A program made the position numbers and the translations under genes. Positions 33,578-42,125 of a stretch of 64,000 bases of DNA are shown here, one piece after another (within the stretch, counting starts at the first letter, position 1; each line of letters begins with the position of its first letter). The notes beneath the pieces are model-generated. The model was not told the DNA's origin and made no database searches. It saw only the letters and a program-made list of their open reading frames with translations. Source of the DNA: Microbacterium sp. MYb66 (lineage in GTDB: Bacteria; Actinomycetota; Actinomycetes; Actinomycetales; Microbacteriaceae); assembly GCF_002979435.1 (NCBI RefSeq), contig NZ_PCOV01000003.1, forward strand, positions 496,001 through 560,000, written 5' to 3'.

Positions 33578-34618
33578 CTACGGGAGCATCGGAGCGGGTA
33601 CGGCATATCGCTCGGCGATGCTCTGGATCGACTCGACCAGTTCGATGGAGGCAGGGAACGTCCCGTGGTTGTCGCGTCGCCTCATGAGCTCCGGCTCGCC
33701 CGGGAACAGCACGGCGGGGCTCGAGGGGAGCCGGCTGCGACGCAGCTCCTCGACCAGTGAGCGGATGGCTTCTTCGGATTCGTCGGCGGCGTCGTCCGGA
33801 CCGCGCAAGGCGAGGAAGAAGTGCCCGAGCTCCTGGGGGAGGGAGGCATCACCGTGCAGTGGCGACACGAAGGGGCTCGTCTTCGCGCCGCCCAGTGCGA
33901 CGAGGGCGTCGATCATGAATGCGAGTCCGAATCCCTTCGGACCTGCTGCAGGGAGCAGCGCGCCGCGCAGGGCATCCGCCGACGACTCCGTCGCCCGGCC
34001 CGCGTCGTCCACCGCCCACCCCGTGGGTATGCTCTGACCTGCCGCGGCGGCGACGAGCACTCGTCCGTAGCTGACTTCCGAGGTCGCCATGTCCAGGATC
34101 GGCCGATCTTCCGCGCTCGACGGGAGCGCGATGGTCAGCGGATTCGTTCCGAGCACCGCCTCACCTCCGCCGGGCGCGCACATCGCACGATCGGTGTTGC
34201 AGCAGACGACTCCGATCATCCCTTCGTCCGCGATCATCTCCGAGTAGAAGGCGGCCGCGCCGAAGTGGTTCGCGTTGCTGACGAGAACGCAGCCGATCCC
34301 CGACTCGCGTGCACGTGTGATGGCCAGACGAACAGCATGCACGGCGGTGGCCGCCCCCGGGCCCGCGTCGCCGTCGAGGGCCACGACCGCACCCAGATCC
34401 CAGAGCGTCGACGGTGCATGCGACGCGTTGATCCCGCCCTTCTCCACCCGTTCGAGGTAGACGGGGAGGCGGATGAACCCATGGCTCGCGGTGCCGCGCG
34501 ACTCCGCGTAGGCGAGGTTCTGCGCGACGACGTCCGCATCCTCGTCGGTGAGACCTGCGCGCTGCAGCACGGCCGTCGCCCACCGCGCGGTGTCGGAGAT
34601 GGCCAGCCGGGGATTCAT
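33578..34618 (-). CDS. Ldh-family (type 2 malate/lactate) dehydrogenase
   Basis: A 346-residue NAD(P)-dependent dehydrogenase of the LDH2/MDH2 family. The catalytic His46 is in ESRGTASHGFIRLPVYL; VSNANHFGAAAFYS, VLGTNPLTIALPS and PKGFGLAFMIDAL are family motifs. Substrates range from malate, lactate and ureidoglycolate to 2,3-diketo-L-gulonate. In this operon it might act on a keto acid intermediate or a lactate-type product. ATG 34618 overlaps the SDR stop by ATGA. A 30-bp gap follows before the enolase gene. Confidence 0.88.
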   Translation of the reverse strand: MNPRLAISDTARWATAVLQRAGLTDEDADVVAQNLAYAESRGTASHGFIRLPVYLERVEKGGINASHAPSTLWDLGAVVALDGDAGPGAATAVHAVRLAITRARESGIGCVLVSNANHFGAAAFYSEMIADEGMIGVVCCNTDRAMCAPGGGEAVLGTNPLTIALPSSAEDRPILDMATSEVSYGRVLVAAAAGQSIPTGWAVDDAGRATESSADALRGALLPAAGPKGFGLAFMIDALVALGGAKTSPFVSPLHGDASLPQELGHFFLALRGPDDAADESEEAIRSLVEELRRSRLPSSPAVLFPGEPELMRRRDNHGTFPASIELVESIQSIAERYAVPAPMLP

Positions 34619-35391
34619 CGATACTCCGTCCGGGGGAGACTGCCGTCCATGATGTAGCCGCCGTCGACATCGAGAGTCGTGCCTGTGCAGTAGTCCGCAT
34701 CGGCCGATGCGAGGAAGCAGATTCCGGCCGCCACCTGTTCGGGCTGCGCGGGCACCCGGAGCGGAACCCGGCTGGCGAGTGCCTCGAGGATCTCGGGTGT
34801 GTAGAGAGTCTCGGTGAGCGCGGTCACGGTCGCCCCCGGGCGGACGCAGTTCACTCGGATGCCGAGGGGCGCCCACTCCGACGCGAACGTCCGCGACATG
34901 GCTTCGATGCCGCCTTTCGTCGCCGTGTAGGCGGACGCGTTCGGCTCGGAGAGCACCGCGTGGATGGAGGACACGTTGACGATCGCGCCTCCTCTCTGCG
35001 CGGCTCTGAGCCGCCGGGCGACGGAGACCGAGAGGACGAACACGCTGCGCAGGTTCACCCGGACGATGCGATCGAAGGCTTCAGGGCTCGTCTCCAGTGC
35101 GGGAGCGACGTGGAGCACACCCGCGCAGTTGACGAGGATCGTCGGAACCCCGATCTGTTCCTCCACCCGGTCGAGTGCGTCCTCGACCGCCGACTCGTCG
35201 GCGATGTCGACGACGACGGGGAAGGCGATCGCCCCGGTGGACGCGATGGCATCGGCCGTCGCGAGGGCGCCGGTCTCATCGATGTCCAGGATCGCGACGC
35301 GGGCGCCTTCGCTCGCCAACCTCTCCGCCGTCGCCTTCCCGATGCCCGAAGCGCCCCCGGTGACGACGGCGACCTGCTCAGCGAATCTCAT
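34615..35391 (-). CDS. SDR oxidoreductase in sugar-oxidation operon
   Basis: A 258-residue classical SDR: VTGGASGIGKA at residues 10-20, NCAGVLHV, NVSSIHAV with the catalytic Ser, YTATKGG with Tyr and Lys, and the C-terminal TLDVDGGYIMDG. An Asp after the second strand (AILDIDETG) favours NAD over NADP. It may be the 2-keto-3-deoxy-fuconate-type dehydrogenase of the pathway, or an alternative sugar dehydrogenase. It is ATGA-coupled on both sides. Confidence 0.9.
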   Translation of the reverse strand: MRFAEQVAVVTGGASGIGKATAERLASEGARVAILDIDETGALATADAIASTGAIAFPVVVDIADESAVEDALDRVEEQIGVPTILVNCAGVLHVAPALETSPEAFDRIVRVNLRSVFVLSVSVARRLRAAQRGGAIVNVSSIHAVLSEPNASAYTATKGGIEAMSRTFASEWAPLGIRVNCVRPGATVTALTETLYTPEILEALASRVPLRVPAQPEQVAAGICFLASADADYCTGTTLDVDGGYIMDGSLPRTEYR

Positions 35392-36431
35392 GCGATCTCC
35401 TTCTTTCCGCTCCCGCTCGATTCGGCCGTCGAGCGGACGAAGTCATCGATCGCCCTCTCGGCCAGGTCGGCGATCTGAATCCGGAACTCGGCCCGCCGGG
35501 ATTCGCCCGGCCCGATCATCAGGGCCTGACCCGCCGCGACGTCATCGGTGAGGGCGCGTGAGGGCGCCGCCGTGTGCGGTTCGACCCCGACGATGTGGTG
35601 GCGACCCCACCAGGGATACCCGGCGGGGTCACGGCATTCCTGCCAGACCCATAGGCGCGGGAAGACGTCGACGGGCCACGTGACGCCGACGGCCAGTCCG
35701 GAGGATTCGGACGCGACGACGTACCACCCTTCGTGTGCCGTCGCATAGCCGAGGTCCGCGGAACCACCGTCGCCGGGTTCCAGCGGGAGTGCCGTCGCAC
35801 CGTGCCTCTCCTCCGTGGGGACGGCGGTCCCGACGTCCCAGGACTGCACGCGGCCGAAGGGCGACGGGTCGGCGACGAGACCGGAGAAGTCGCCGAGCAG
35901 AACGGCGGGCCCTTCGGTGAGCGCTTCCGAGAAGACCGGATGGAAGCCCCAGTGCACAGGCAGTTCGTGGGGAGACGCGTTGGTGACGGTCGAGTCGATG
36001 ACGAGGATCGCGCCGGGGCGCAGCGAGATCCGCCGCTCCGCGATGAACGGGTAACGCCGGAGTGCCGCACGGCATCGGAGGAATGCGCCGTCAGCGTCTT
36101 CTTGAGCATCGACCACCCACGGAATGCGACAGCTCTCACCGTGGAACACCAGCGGCGCCCCCTCCACCACGCAATCGGGCCCTGCGTTCGGGAAGAGCTC
36201 CTGGATCCCGCCCTGGTAGTCGTCGTAGAACGCCTCGCTTCCCGACCGGAGCCCGGCGCCTGCGACGGGGATCGGCATCCCTTCCGGTGACCACAGCACC
36301 TCGACCGCGCGCGGCAGGTGACGGATGCTGCGGATGTCGGCGCCGCGCCGAGGGTCCACGGTGACCTCCAGCACGCCGTCGGACAGCGCCCACGAGCCGT
36401 CCTCGCGCAGGGTGACGCGACTGCTAGTCAT
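35388..36431 (-). CDS. aldose 1-epimerase-like protein
   Basis: A 347-residue protein with the galactose-mutarotase beta-supersandwich: VTVDPRRGADIRSI, QGGIQELFPNAGPDCV, VHWGFHPVF (candidate catalytic His) and VGVEPHTAAPS. It belongs to the aldose epimerase/DUF4432-like group. It probably interconverts sugar anomers before oxidation. ATG 36431 has GGAG six bases upstream and overlaps the regulator gene by 8 bp; an ATG at 36461 lies further inside the regulator gene. Confidence 0.82.
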   Translation of the reverse strand: MTSSRVTLREDGSWALSDGVLEVTVDPRRGADIRSIRHLPRAVEVLWSPEGMPIPVAGAGLRSGSEAFYDDYQGGIQELFPNAGPDCVVEGAPLVFHGESCRIPWVVDAQEDADGAFLRCRAALRRYPFIAERRISLRPGAILVIDSTVTNASPHELPVHWGFHPVFSEALTEGPAVLLGDFSGLVADPSPFGRVQSWDVGTAVPTEERHGATALPLEPGDGGSADLGYATAHEGWYVVASESSGLAVGVTWPVDVFPRLWVWQECRDPAGYPWWGRHHIVGVEPHTAAPSRALTDDVAAGQALMIGPGESRRAEFRIQIADLAERAIDDFVRSTAESSGSGKKEIA

Positions 36432-37170
36432 TCGCGCTCCAGTGCGTGATCCGGACATCATGTTCGATGAGGTAGCCGCGTACGTAGCTGAGGTGCTCGC
36501 GCATCCTGCTCCGTGCGAGCTCCGGATCCTCCGCGAGGATCGCGAGCATGATCTCCTCGTGCTGGACGTCGCTGTGATCGATGGCTCGGGGAACCTTCGT
36601 CCCGAAGACCATGCCGCGGGTCACCGGCTCCCTGACGGCATCGACCAGGGCGCGGAGGACCGTGTGGTCGGCCATCTCCGCGATCGCTCCGTGGAACGCG
36701 AGGTCAGCCTGAACGTGGGCCTCGCCATCTGCGCTCGCCGCGGCGAGAGCGGCGAACGCATCACGCAGTTTCGAGGCGCCGGCGGGCGTCACGCGCGCGG
36801 CGGCCAGAGCGGCGAGTTCCGGTTCTATCAGGAGGCGGGCGTCGCACAGTTCGACCAGGCCGACCCGCTCCAGTTCGAGCAGAAGCTGCAATGCGGCGCG
36901 CGCCTGTTCGCCGGACGGCAAGGCGACGAAGGTTCCGTATCCGTGACGCGAGGTGATGAGGCCACGCTGACCCAGGATGCCCAGTGCTTCCCGGACGACG
37001 TTGCGGCTCACGGAGAGCATCACGGCCAGTTCGCGCTCGGCGGGCAGCGCATCGCCGGGGTTCAGCTTGCGTTGGAGGATGAGGGCTTGGAGCGCGTCCA
37101 CGACGGAGTCGATAGTCCTGTGACGCGCCACCGACGCGTACATGCTGCTTTCGTTCGTTGCCTGCGGCAC
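36424..37170 (-). CDS. GntR/FadR-family regulator (FCD domain)
   Basis: About 248 residues. The winged HTH covers about residues 15-80 (LPAERELAVMLSVSRNVVREALGILGQRGLITSRHGYGTFV region) and the all-helical FCD ligand domain the rest, with metal-binding His residues in DLAFHGAIAEM, EEIM and MREHLSYVRG. GTG 37170 is preferred because GGAGGT ends 6 nt upstream; an ATG at 37176 overlaps the lactonase stop by ATGA but touches the Shine-Dalgarno. Being inside the operon it controls, it can autoregulate; the likely site is the palindrome at 41281-41293. Confidence 0.88.
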   Translation of the reverse strand: MPQATNESSMYASVARHRTIDSVVDALQALILQRKLNPGDALPAERELAVMLSVSRNVVREALGILGQRGLITSRHGYGTFVALPSGEQARAALQLLLELERVGLVELCDARLLIEPELAALAAARVTPAGASKLRDAFAALAAASADGEAHVQADLAFHGAIAEMADHTVLRALVDAVREPVTRGMVFGTKVPRAIDHSDVQHEEIMLAILAEDPELARSRMREHLSYVRGYLIEHDVRITHWSAND

Positions 37171-37172
37171 GG

Positions 37173-38003
37173 TCATACCTCCGTGGGGTAGTGGAGTGGA
37201 GCACCCGGCACCTCGGTGCGGATGCGCGCGATGTGCCAGCGTCCGAGGCTCGCGACGAGCAGATCGCGACGGTCGGCGCCGGAGAACACGATGTTGGTCG
37301 GGGCAGCCAGATCGGTGCCCTGGAAGTCGTCCCGAAGGATGAGGAGGGTGCCGTCCGGCTCGAGGGTGTAGAGCCGGTCGGGACGGTAGCAGCCGATGTA
37401 GAGTCGCCCCTCGCTGTCGAAGGCGATGCCGTCCGGTACGGTTCCCGGCATCGAGACGACGAGTTCCGGCCGACCGGCCGATCCGTCGTCGAGGATCGGG
37501 ATCCGTGTGATGCCGGGCAGCGTCGACTCCACCACGTACAGGTGCTTCTCGTCCTGGTCGAGCGCCAGCCCGTTCGTGAAGTGGGGCACGTCGGACGACC
37601 AGAGTTCTGTGGAGCCGCCGGGGAGCACACGGTAGATGCAGCCGCCGCCGGCCGGCCAGACGCCCGAATCCGAGACGTAGAGGACTCCGCTCGCACCGTA
37701 CACCGGATAATTCGGGGTGATCATCGGTCGTTCGCGCGTGCCCGAGGAGAGCACCGTCATCACGCCGTCGCGGCCGAATCGGACGAGCTGCCGGCGCCGA
37801 GGGTCGCACGCCACGACGTCGCCGTGTCCGTCGACGGCGAGGCCGAGCAACCAGCCCCCCGAGCTCCCCACCTCCGTCACCTCGAAGCTCTCCCCATCCA
37901 GGCGATAGAGCTGACCGGCTTCGCCTCCGGCGAAGATCGTGCCGTCAGGCCCCACCGTGACGCACTCGGGGTGGTCGAGTCCGTCCGCGACCGTGTCGAT
38001 CAT
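37173..38003 (-). CDS. SMP-30/gluconolactonase-family lactonase
   Basis: A 276-residue six-bladed beta-propeller of the SMP-30/gluconolactonase/LRE family: LDHPECVTVGPDGTIFAGGEAGQLYR, a metal-binding Asn in PHFTNGLALDQDEKHLYVVES, and VPDGIAFDSEGRLYIGCY with the catalytic Asp. It hydrolyses aldonolactones, giving the operon a second lactonase besides the amidohydrolase. GGGGAGG is 5 nt before ATG 38003; an ATG at 38048 lacks this. It lies 61 bp after the last permease gene. Confidence 0.88.
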   Translation of the reverse strand: MIDTVADGLDHPECVTVGPDGTIFAGGEAGQLYRLDGESFEVTEVGSSGGWLLGLAVDGHGDVVACDPRRRQLVRFGRDGVMTVLSSGTRERPMITPNYPVYGASGVLYVSDSGVWPAGGGCIYRVLPGGSTELWSSDVPHFTNGLALDQDEKHLYVVESTLPGITRIPILDDGSAGRPELVVSMPGTVPDGIAFDSEGRLYIGCYRPDRLYTLEPDGTLLILRDDFQGTDLAAPTNIVFSGADRRDLLVASLGRWHIARIRTEVPGAPLHYPTEV

Positions 38004-38064
38004 GTTGCCTCCCCTTCGTGGCATTCTGTCCCATCGAGCATCCCGCACCTGGCTCCGTTCGTCT

Positions 38065-38916
38065 TCATCCTGTCGTCGCCCCCGTCGTCATGCCCGCGAT
38101 GAACTGCTTCTGCAGCAGGAGGAACAGCAGAACGGGAATGATGCTCACGAGAATCGATCCCGCCGCGAGGGAGGTGTAGTCGAGATCGAACTGCCCCTGC
38201 ATCGCCCGCAGGCCCTGGCTGACGACGCCGACGCCCCGCGTGGAGATGAGAGTCTGGGCGACGATGAACTCCTGGAACACGTTCACGACGACCAGGACGG
38301 CGACGGCGGCGAGTCCCGGGGAGGTCAAGGGGACCACGATGCGGAGGATCGCTCCGCCGCGCGTGCACCCGTCGACGAGAGCGGCCTGCTCCAGTTCTGA
38401 TGGGAGCGACTGGATGAAGGCTCTCATCAGCCAGGTCGCCAGGGGAAGGTTCGACGCCGCGTAGACGATCACCAGGCCTGCCGGATTGTTGATCAGCTGG
38501 GCCAGGCTGAACACCTGGTAGATCGCGAGGAGGTTCACGAGCCCCGGAATCGTCAGCGAGAACATGAAGAGGAAGAGGACCAGCCCCCGACCGCGGAACG
38601 AGAACCGGGCCAGGCCGTAGCCGGCCATGAAACCGAGCGGCAGCACGATGAGACAGGTGAAGAAGCTGATCGCGATCGTGCTGAGCGTGTAGGAGACGAG
38701 CAGGCCGGTCTCGACGGCGCGTGCGTAGTTCTCCGGGTGGAAGGAAGACGGGAGGAGAGCCGCCGAGAAGATCTCATCCTCCGGCCCGAACGACTTCAGC
38801 AGGATCCACAGCATCGGAAGCGTGAACACGACGATCACCATCACCGTCGTGATGAGCGGCAGAGCGACGCGGGGAGTGCGCGTCCGAGCGCGCTGTGGGG
38901 CGGCGAGGACGCTCAT
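38065..38916 (-). CDS. ABC sugar permease (MalG-type)
   Basis: A 283-residue, six-helix permease. Its EAA-like loop, EQAALVDGCTRGGAILRIVVP, is at about residues 178-198 with a Gln where Ala is usual. ATG 38916 overlaps the preceding permease stop by ATGA. Partner of the next upstream gene in the third sugar importer. Confidence 0.92.
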   Translation of the reverse strand: MSVLAAPQRARTRTPRVALPLITTVMVIVVFTLPMLWILLKSFGPEDEIFSAALLPSSFHPENYARAVETGLLVSYTLSTIAISFFTCLIVLPLGFMAGYGLARFSFRGRGLVLFLFMFSLTIPGLVNLLAIYQVFSLAQLINNPAGLVIVYAASNLPLATWLMRAFIQSLPSELEQAALVDGCTRGGAILRIVVPLTSPGLAAVAVLVVVNVFQEFIVAQTLISTRGVGVVSQGLRAMQGQFDLDYTSLAAGSILVSIIPVLLFLLLQKQFIAGMTTGATTG

Positions 38917-39851
38917 GCGCGAGCTCCGCGTCCGCGCTGGAGCAGGATGAAGGCGACCATCGCGATCACGTTGAACAAGGACATGATCATCGCGATCGCC
39001 GCGCCGTATCCGAGGTGGAAGTAGGTGAACGACTGGTTGTACATGTAGAGCGCCGTCGTCGTGGTCGCGGTGATCGGGCCACCCGCGGTGAGCGCGATGA
39101 TCATCGTCACCAGGTTGAAGTTTCCGATCATCAGGAGGATGGCCGCGATCAGCACCGTCGGGCTCACCAGCGGAAGCGTGATGCTCCAGGTGATCCGTCC
39201 AGCGGTTGCCCCGTCGATCTTCGCGGCTTCGTAGAGACCGGGATCGATGGATTGCAGACCCGCGAGCACCATCACCGTCACGAAGCCGATGCTCCGCCAC
39301 GACTCGACCAGGATCAGCGCGGTCATCGCCCCCGCAGGAGACTCCAGCGGGCTCTGCTCCAGTCCGAAGGCGGAGAGGACTCCGTCGTTCTTCAGGATCA
39401 GCGCCCAGAACACGCCTGACGCCATCTCGCTGATGACCCACGGGAGGACGACGAGCGCGCGAACCGCGCCTCGCCCCGGAAAGCGCCGGTTCAGAGCCAC
39501 CGCGAGGAGGAAGCCCGCAGCGGTCGACAGCGCCACGACGCTCAGCACGAAGATCGCGGATCGCCAGAGACTGGCGACCATCTCCGGATCACGGAAGGCG
39601 CGAAGGTAGTTGTCGATTCCGATGAAAGTGGTGTTGAGTCGTCCCACATCCCAGTCGGTGAAACTGCTGATGAGCGTGAATCCGAGCGCGATGACGGTGA
39701 ACCCGACGACGAGCAGAGCGCCGGGTGCGATCAGCGCATAGGGCAGGAAGTCGCGTCGGACCTTTCGAGGGGATGCCACGACGCGAGAACGGGCGGGATC
39801 GGGATCAGGAGCGGGGGGAGCCGGCGAGACGGTCATCGTTTCCGGGGGCAT
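38913..39851 (-). CDS. ABC sugar permease (MalF-type)
   Basis: A 312-residue permease with a Pro/Asp-rich N-terminal tail, six hydrophobic segments and an EAA loop YEAAKIDGATAGRITWSITLP at about residues 209-229. ATG 39851 has AAGG nine bases upstream; ATG 39836 is a possible alternative. Separated from the substrate-binding gene by 11 bp. Confidence 0.9.
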   Translation of the reverse strand: MPPETMTVSPAPPAPDPDPARSRVVASPRKVRRDFLPYALIAPGALLVVGFTVIALGFTLISSFTDWDVGRLNTTFIGIDNYLRAFRDPEMVASLWRSAIFVLSVVALSTAAGFLLAVALNRRFPGRGAVRALVVLPWVISEMASGVFWALILKNDGVLSAFGLEQSPLESPAGAMTALILVESWRSIGFVTVMVLAGLQSIDPGLYEAAKIDGATAGRITWSITLPLVSPTVLIAAILLMIGNFNLVTMIIALTAGGPITATTTTALYMYNQSFTYFHLGYGAAIAMIMSLFNVIAMVAFILLQRGRGARA

Positions 39852-39862
39852 CGGTCCGGACC

Positions 39863-41245
39863 TTACGGCGCGACCTGCTCGTTGTACGCCTTCTCGGCGG
39901 ACGCGAGTGCCTCGTTCGCGGGAGAGGTGCCCGTGAGGTACGACTGGAACGCGATGCGCAACTGGTCGAACAGCAGCCCCGCATCCGCTGCGGGAGGCAT
40001 GCCTCGGCCGGCGTCGGCCGCGTAGTCCGCCTGGAACTTCCATGCGTCGTTCTGTGCCTGCGCCTGAGGGCTTGCGGATGCCGACGGGCGGGTGGGCAGC
40101 TTGCCCGGAGCGTCGACGAGGTACTCGGCCTGCCCTTTCGACCCGGTGATGTGCATCGCGAACTCGAACGCGAGCTCCTGCTTCGCCTCGTCCGGCGTCT
40201 TCTGTGCAGGAAGCTCGAATGCCCAGAAGCCCGAGAGCGTGGCGTCCTTCGCATCCTTCGTCGGACGCGGCGTGCGGAAGTAGCCGATCTCGTCCGCCAG
40301 GCCGCCGTCGTCGAGCTTGAGCCCCACCCAGGAGCCGCCCTTCATGGTCGCGGTCTTGTGGGACAGCAGCATGTCGTCGTACTCGTCGTCCTTGGAGACG
40401 GAGAGCAGCCCGGTCGACGAGACGCCCTGCTCGTTCATGAGCGAGTTGTAGAACTCGAAGACTTCGAGCATCTCGTCGGTCTCGAGGGTCGCGCGACCAT
40501 CGGCGTCGATCACGTCTCCACCGAGCATCCACGTCTGGGAGAAGAGGGACTGGGTGGGCGTGTGCACGGTGTTCCCTGCCCAGAACGAGTAGGGATCGGC
40601 GATGCCGGCATCCTTGAGCGCGGCCATCGCTTCGGTGAACTCCGCCCACGTCTCGGGGGTCTCGGTGATGCCCGCCTTCGCCCAGTCCTCTTTCCAGTAC
40701 ATCTCGTGACGGCAGTCGGTCATCCACGGGAGCGCGTAGATCTTCCCGGCATCGGAGGCGATGCCGCGCAGCAGGTTCTGGTTGTAGTCGTCCCATTCGC
40801 CCGGCAGGGAATCGAGGGGAGCGAGGAATCCGCCCTTCGCGAGTTTGGGGATGTTGAGGTCGTTGACCAGCACGAGATCGGCGGGAGTACCGGCCTGGCC
40901 CATCAGGATGACCCGCTGCGTGATGGCGTCCCAGGGCACGGTCTCGATCTCGAGGGTGACGTCCGGATGGGTCTCCTTCCAGGACTGCAGAAGGCGCCAG
41001 AGCCCTCTGTCGGCCGTGCCGTCCGCTGCCGGTTCGGTCGTCGTCGTGAGGACGTCCTCGAACGGGTAGGCATCCGGCATGACCATGCGCAGCGTCTTGG
41101 CCCCTCCCTTCGTGGATACCTCCGGGGCGCATGCCGTGAGACTCGTGCCCATCGCGAGGGCGGCACCACCGATCAGGCCCGCCTGGAACAACGTTCGGCG
41201 GGAGAGCGGGGTGGAACTGAGGGATTGCAGTGACTTCTTCGTCAT
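39863..41245 (-). CDS. ABC substrate-binding lipoprotein with Tat-like signal
   Basis: A 460-residue solute-binding protein. The leader contains SRRTLF (twin-arginine motif at residues 15-20), a hydrophobic core and a lipobox LTAC with Cys39, so it is probably a Tat-exported lipoprotein. Family 1 features include DLVLVNDLNIPKLAKGGFLAPLD and TMKGGSWVGLKLDDGG. First gene of the 10.6-kb operon; GGAGAAGG precedes ATG 41245. The ligand should be the sugar or sugar acid oxidised by the downstream enzymes. Confidence 0.9.
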   Translation of the reverse strand: MTKKSLQSLSSTPLSRRTLFQAGLIGGAALAMGTSLTACAPEVSTKGGAKTLRMVMPDAYPFEDVLTTTTEPAADGTADRGLWRLLQSWKETHPDVTLEIETVPWDAITQRVILMGQAGTPADLVLVNDLNIPKLAKGGFLAPLDSLPGEWDDYNQNLLRGIASDAGKIYALPWMTDCRHEMYWKEDWAKAGITETPETWAEFTEAMAALKDAGIADPYSFWAGNTVHTPTQSLFSQTWMLGGDVIDADGRATLETDEMLEVFEFYNSLMNEQGVSSTGLLSVSKDDEYDDMLLSHKTATMKGGSWVGLKLDDGGLADEIGYFRTPRPTKDAKDATLSGFWAFELPAQKTPDEAKQELAFEFAMHITGSKGQAEYLVDAPGKLPTRPSASASPQAQAQNDAWKFQADYAADAGRGMPPAADAGLLFDQLRIAFQSYLTGTSPANEALASAEKAYNEQVAP

Positions 41246-41280
41246 GACCTTCTCCAGTCTTTGCTGTCTGTCAGGATCCA

Positions 41281-41293
41281 GTGGTAGGGCCAC
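41281..41293. promoter_or_regulatory. candidate FadR-type operator
   Basis: GTGGTAGGGCCAC is an inverted repeat (GTGG, five bases, CCAC) just downstream of the predicted start site of the sugar-oxidation operon. Its position suits repression by the operon-encoded FadR-type regulator. Only one copy was seen. Confidence 0.45.
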
Positions 41294-41305
41294 CGGACCT
41301 CTCTG

Positions 41306-41334
41306 ATCATGACGCGACAGACATCGGATGTCAA
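41306..41334 (-). promoter_or_regulatory. promoter of the sugar-oxidation operon
   Basis: On the minus strand TTGACA (41334-41329), 17 bp, then CATGAT (41311-41306): a near-consensus sigma-A promoter giving a start near 41299 and a leader of about 55 nt containing the palindrome at 41281-41293. Confidence 0.7.
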
Positions 41335-41380
41335 CGGTTCGTCAGCGCGCTCACGACGATCGTCCTGACCGTCGGACGAG

Positions 41381-41399
41381 CGCCCCTGCGGAAGGGGCG
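41381..41399 (-). terminator. weak hairpin after the exporter operon
   Basis: CGCCCCT (41381-41387) pairs with AGGGGCG (41393-41399) around GCGGA. It lies 14 bp beyond the stop of the ABC ATPase gene ending at 41413, a suitable place for a terminator. The 7-bp stem without a U tract makes this tentative. Confidence 0.45.
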
Positions 41400-41412
41400 G
41401 AGAAGCCCTCGC

Positions 41413-42123
41413 TCAGCCCGTCGCTGCGACGGGAGCGGCGTCGACCATCCGCCCGTCGACGAGATGACGGCGTGAGCGCGCGCGACGAGCGACCTCGGGG
41501 TCGTGGGTGACGACCACGATGGTCGTCCCCGAGGCGTTCAGCTCATCGAACACATCGAGCACGTCGTCGGTGGACTCCCGGTGCAGCGCTCCGGTCGGCT
41601 CATCCGCGATGAGGATCGGCGGGCGGTTCACGAGTGCGCGGCAGATGCCGACCCGCTGTCGCTGCCCTCCCGAGAGCTCGTGCGGCGCGCGAGCCCCGAG
41701 GTGCCCGATGCCGAGCCGATCCATGAGCTGCGCGGTGTCCGCCAGGATCTCGGCGGACACCCTGCCGCGTCGTCGGACGGCCGGGAGCAGGATGTTGTCG
41801 ATCACGACCAGCTCGTCGAGGAGATCGGTGCGCTGGAACACGAATCCCAGCGTCGTGCGCCGGAGGTGCGCGAGGGCCTTGTCGTCGAGCGCGCCCAGAT
41901 CGTCGTCGCCGATCCGCACCGACCCCGACGACGGCTGGTCCAATCCGCTCAGGCACGAGAGCAGGGTCGTCTTGCCCGACCCGCTGGGACCGGTGAGAGC
42001 CAGGTAGTCGCCGGCGGCGACGTCGAAGTCGATGCGGTCGAGCACGGTCGCGAAGTCGCCTGCGGCCGATTCGAACCGTCGGGTGACGGCGCGCGCCTGG
42101 ATGAGGGGGGACGATCGTTGCAT
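41413..42123 (-). CDS. MacB/LolD-type ABC transporter ATPase
   Basis: A 236-residue ATPase: Walker A GPSGSGKTT at about residues 45-53, Q-loop FVFQRTDLLDELVV, signature LSGGQRQRVGICRAL, Walker B ILIADEPTGALHRES, H-loop VVVVTHDPEVA. The order and DEPTGAL style match the MacB/LolD group, which energises FtsX-like permeases. The permease is encoded 2 bp upstream. Such pairs export peptides or respond to antimicrobials, or drive membrane lipoprotein movement; the substrate is unknown. Confidence 0.93.
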   Translation of the reverse strand: MQRSSPLIQARAVTRRFESAAGDFATVLDRIDFDVAAGDYLALTGPSGSGKTTLLSCLSGLDQPSSGSVRIGDDDLGALDDKALAHLRRTTLGFVFQRTDLLDELVVIDNILLPAVRRRGRVSAEILADTAQLMDRLGIGHLGARAPHELSGGQRQRVGICRALVNRPPILIADEPTGALHRESTDDVLDVFDELNASGTTIVVVTHDPEVARRARSRRHLVDGRMVDAAPVAATG

Positions 42124-42125
42124 GG

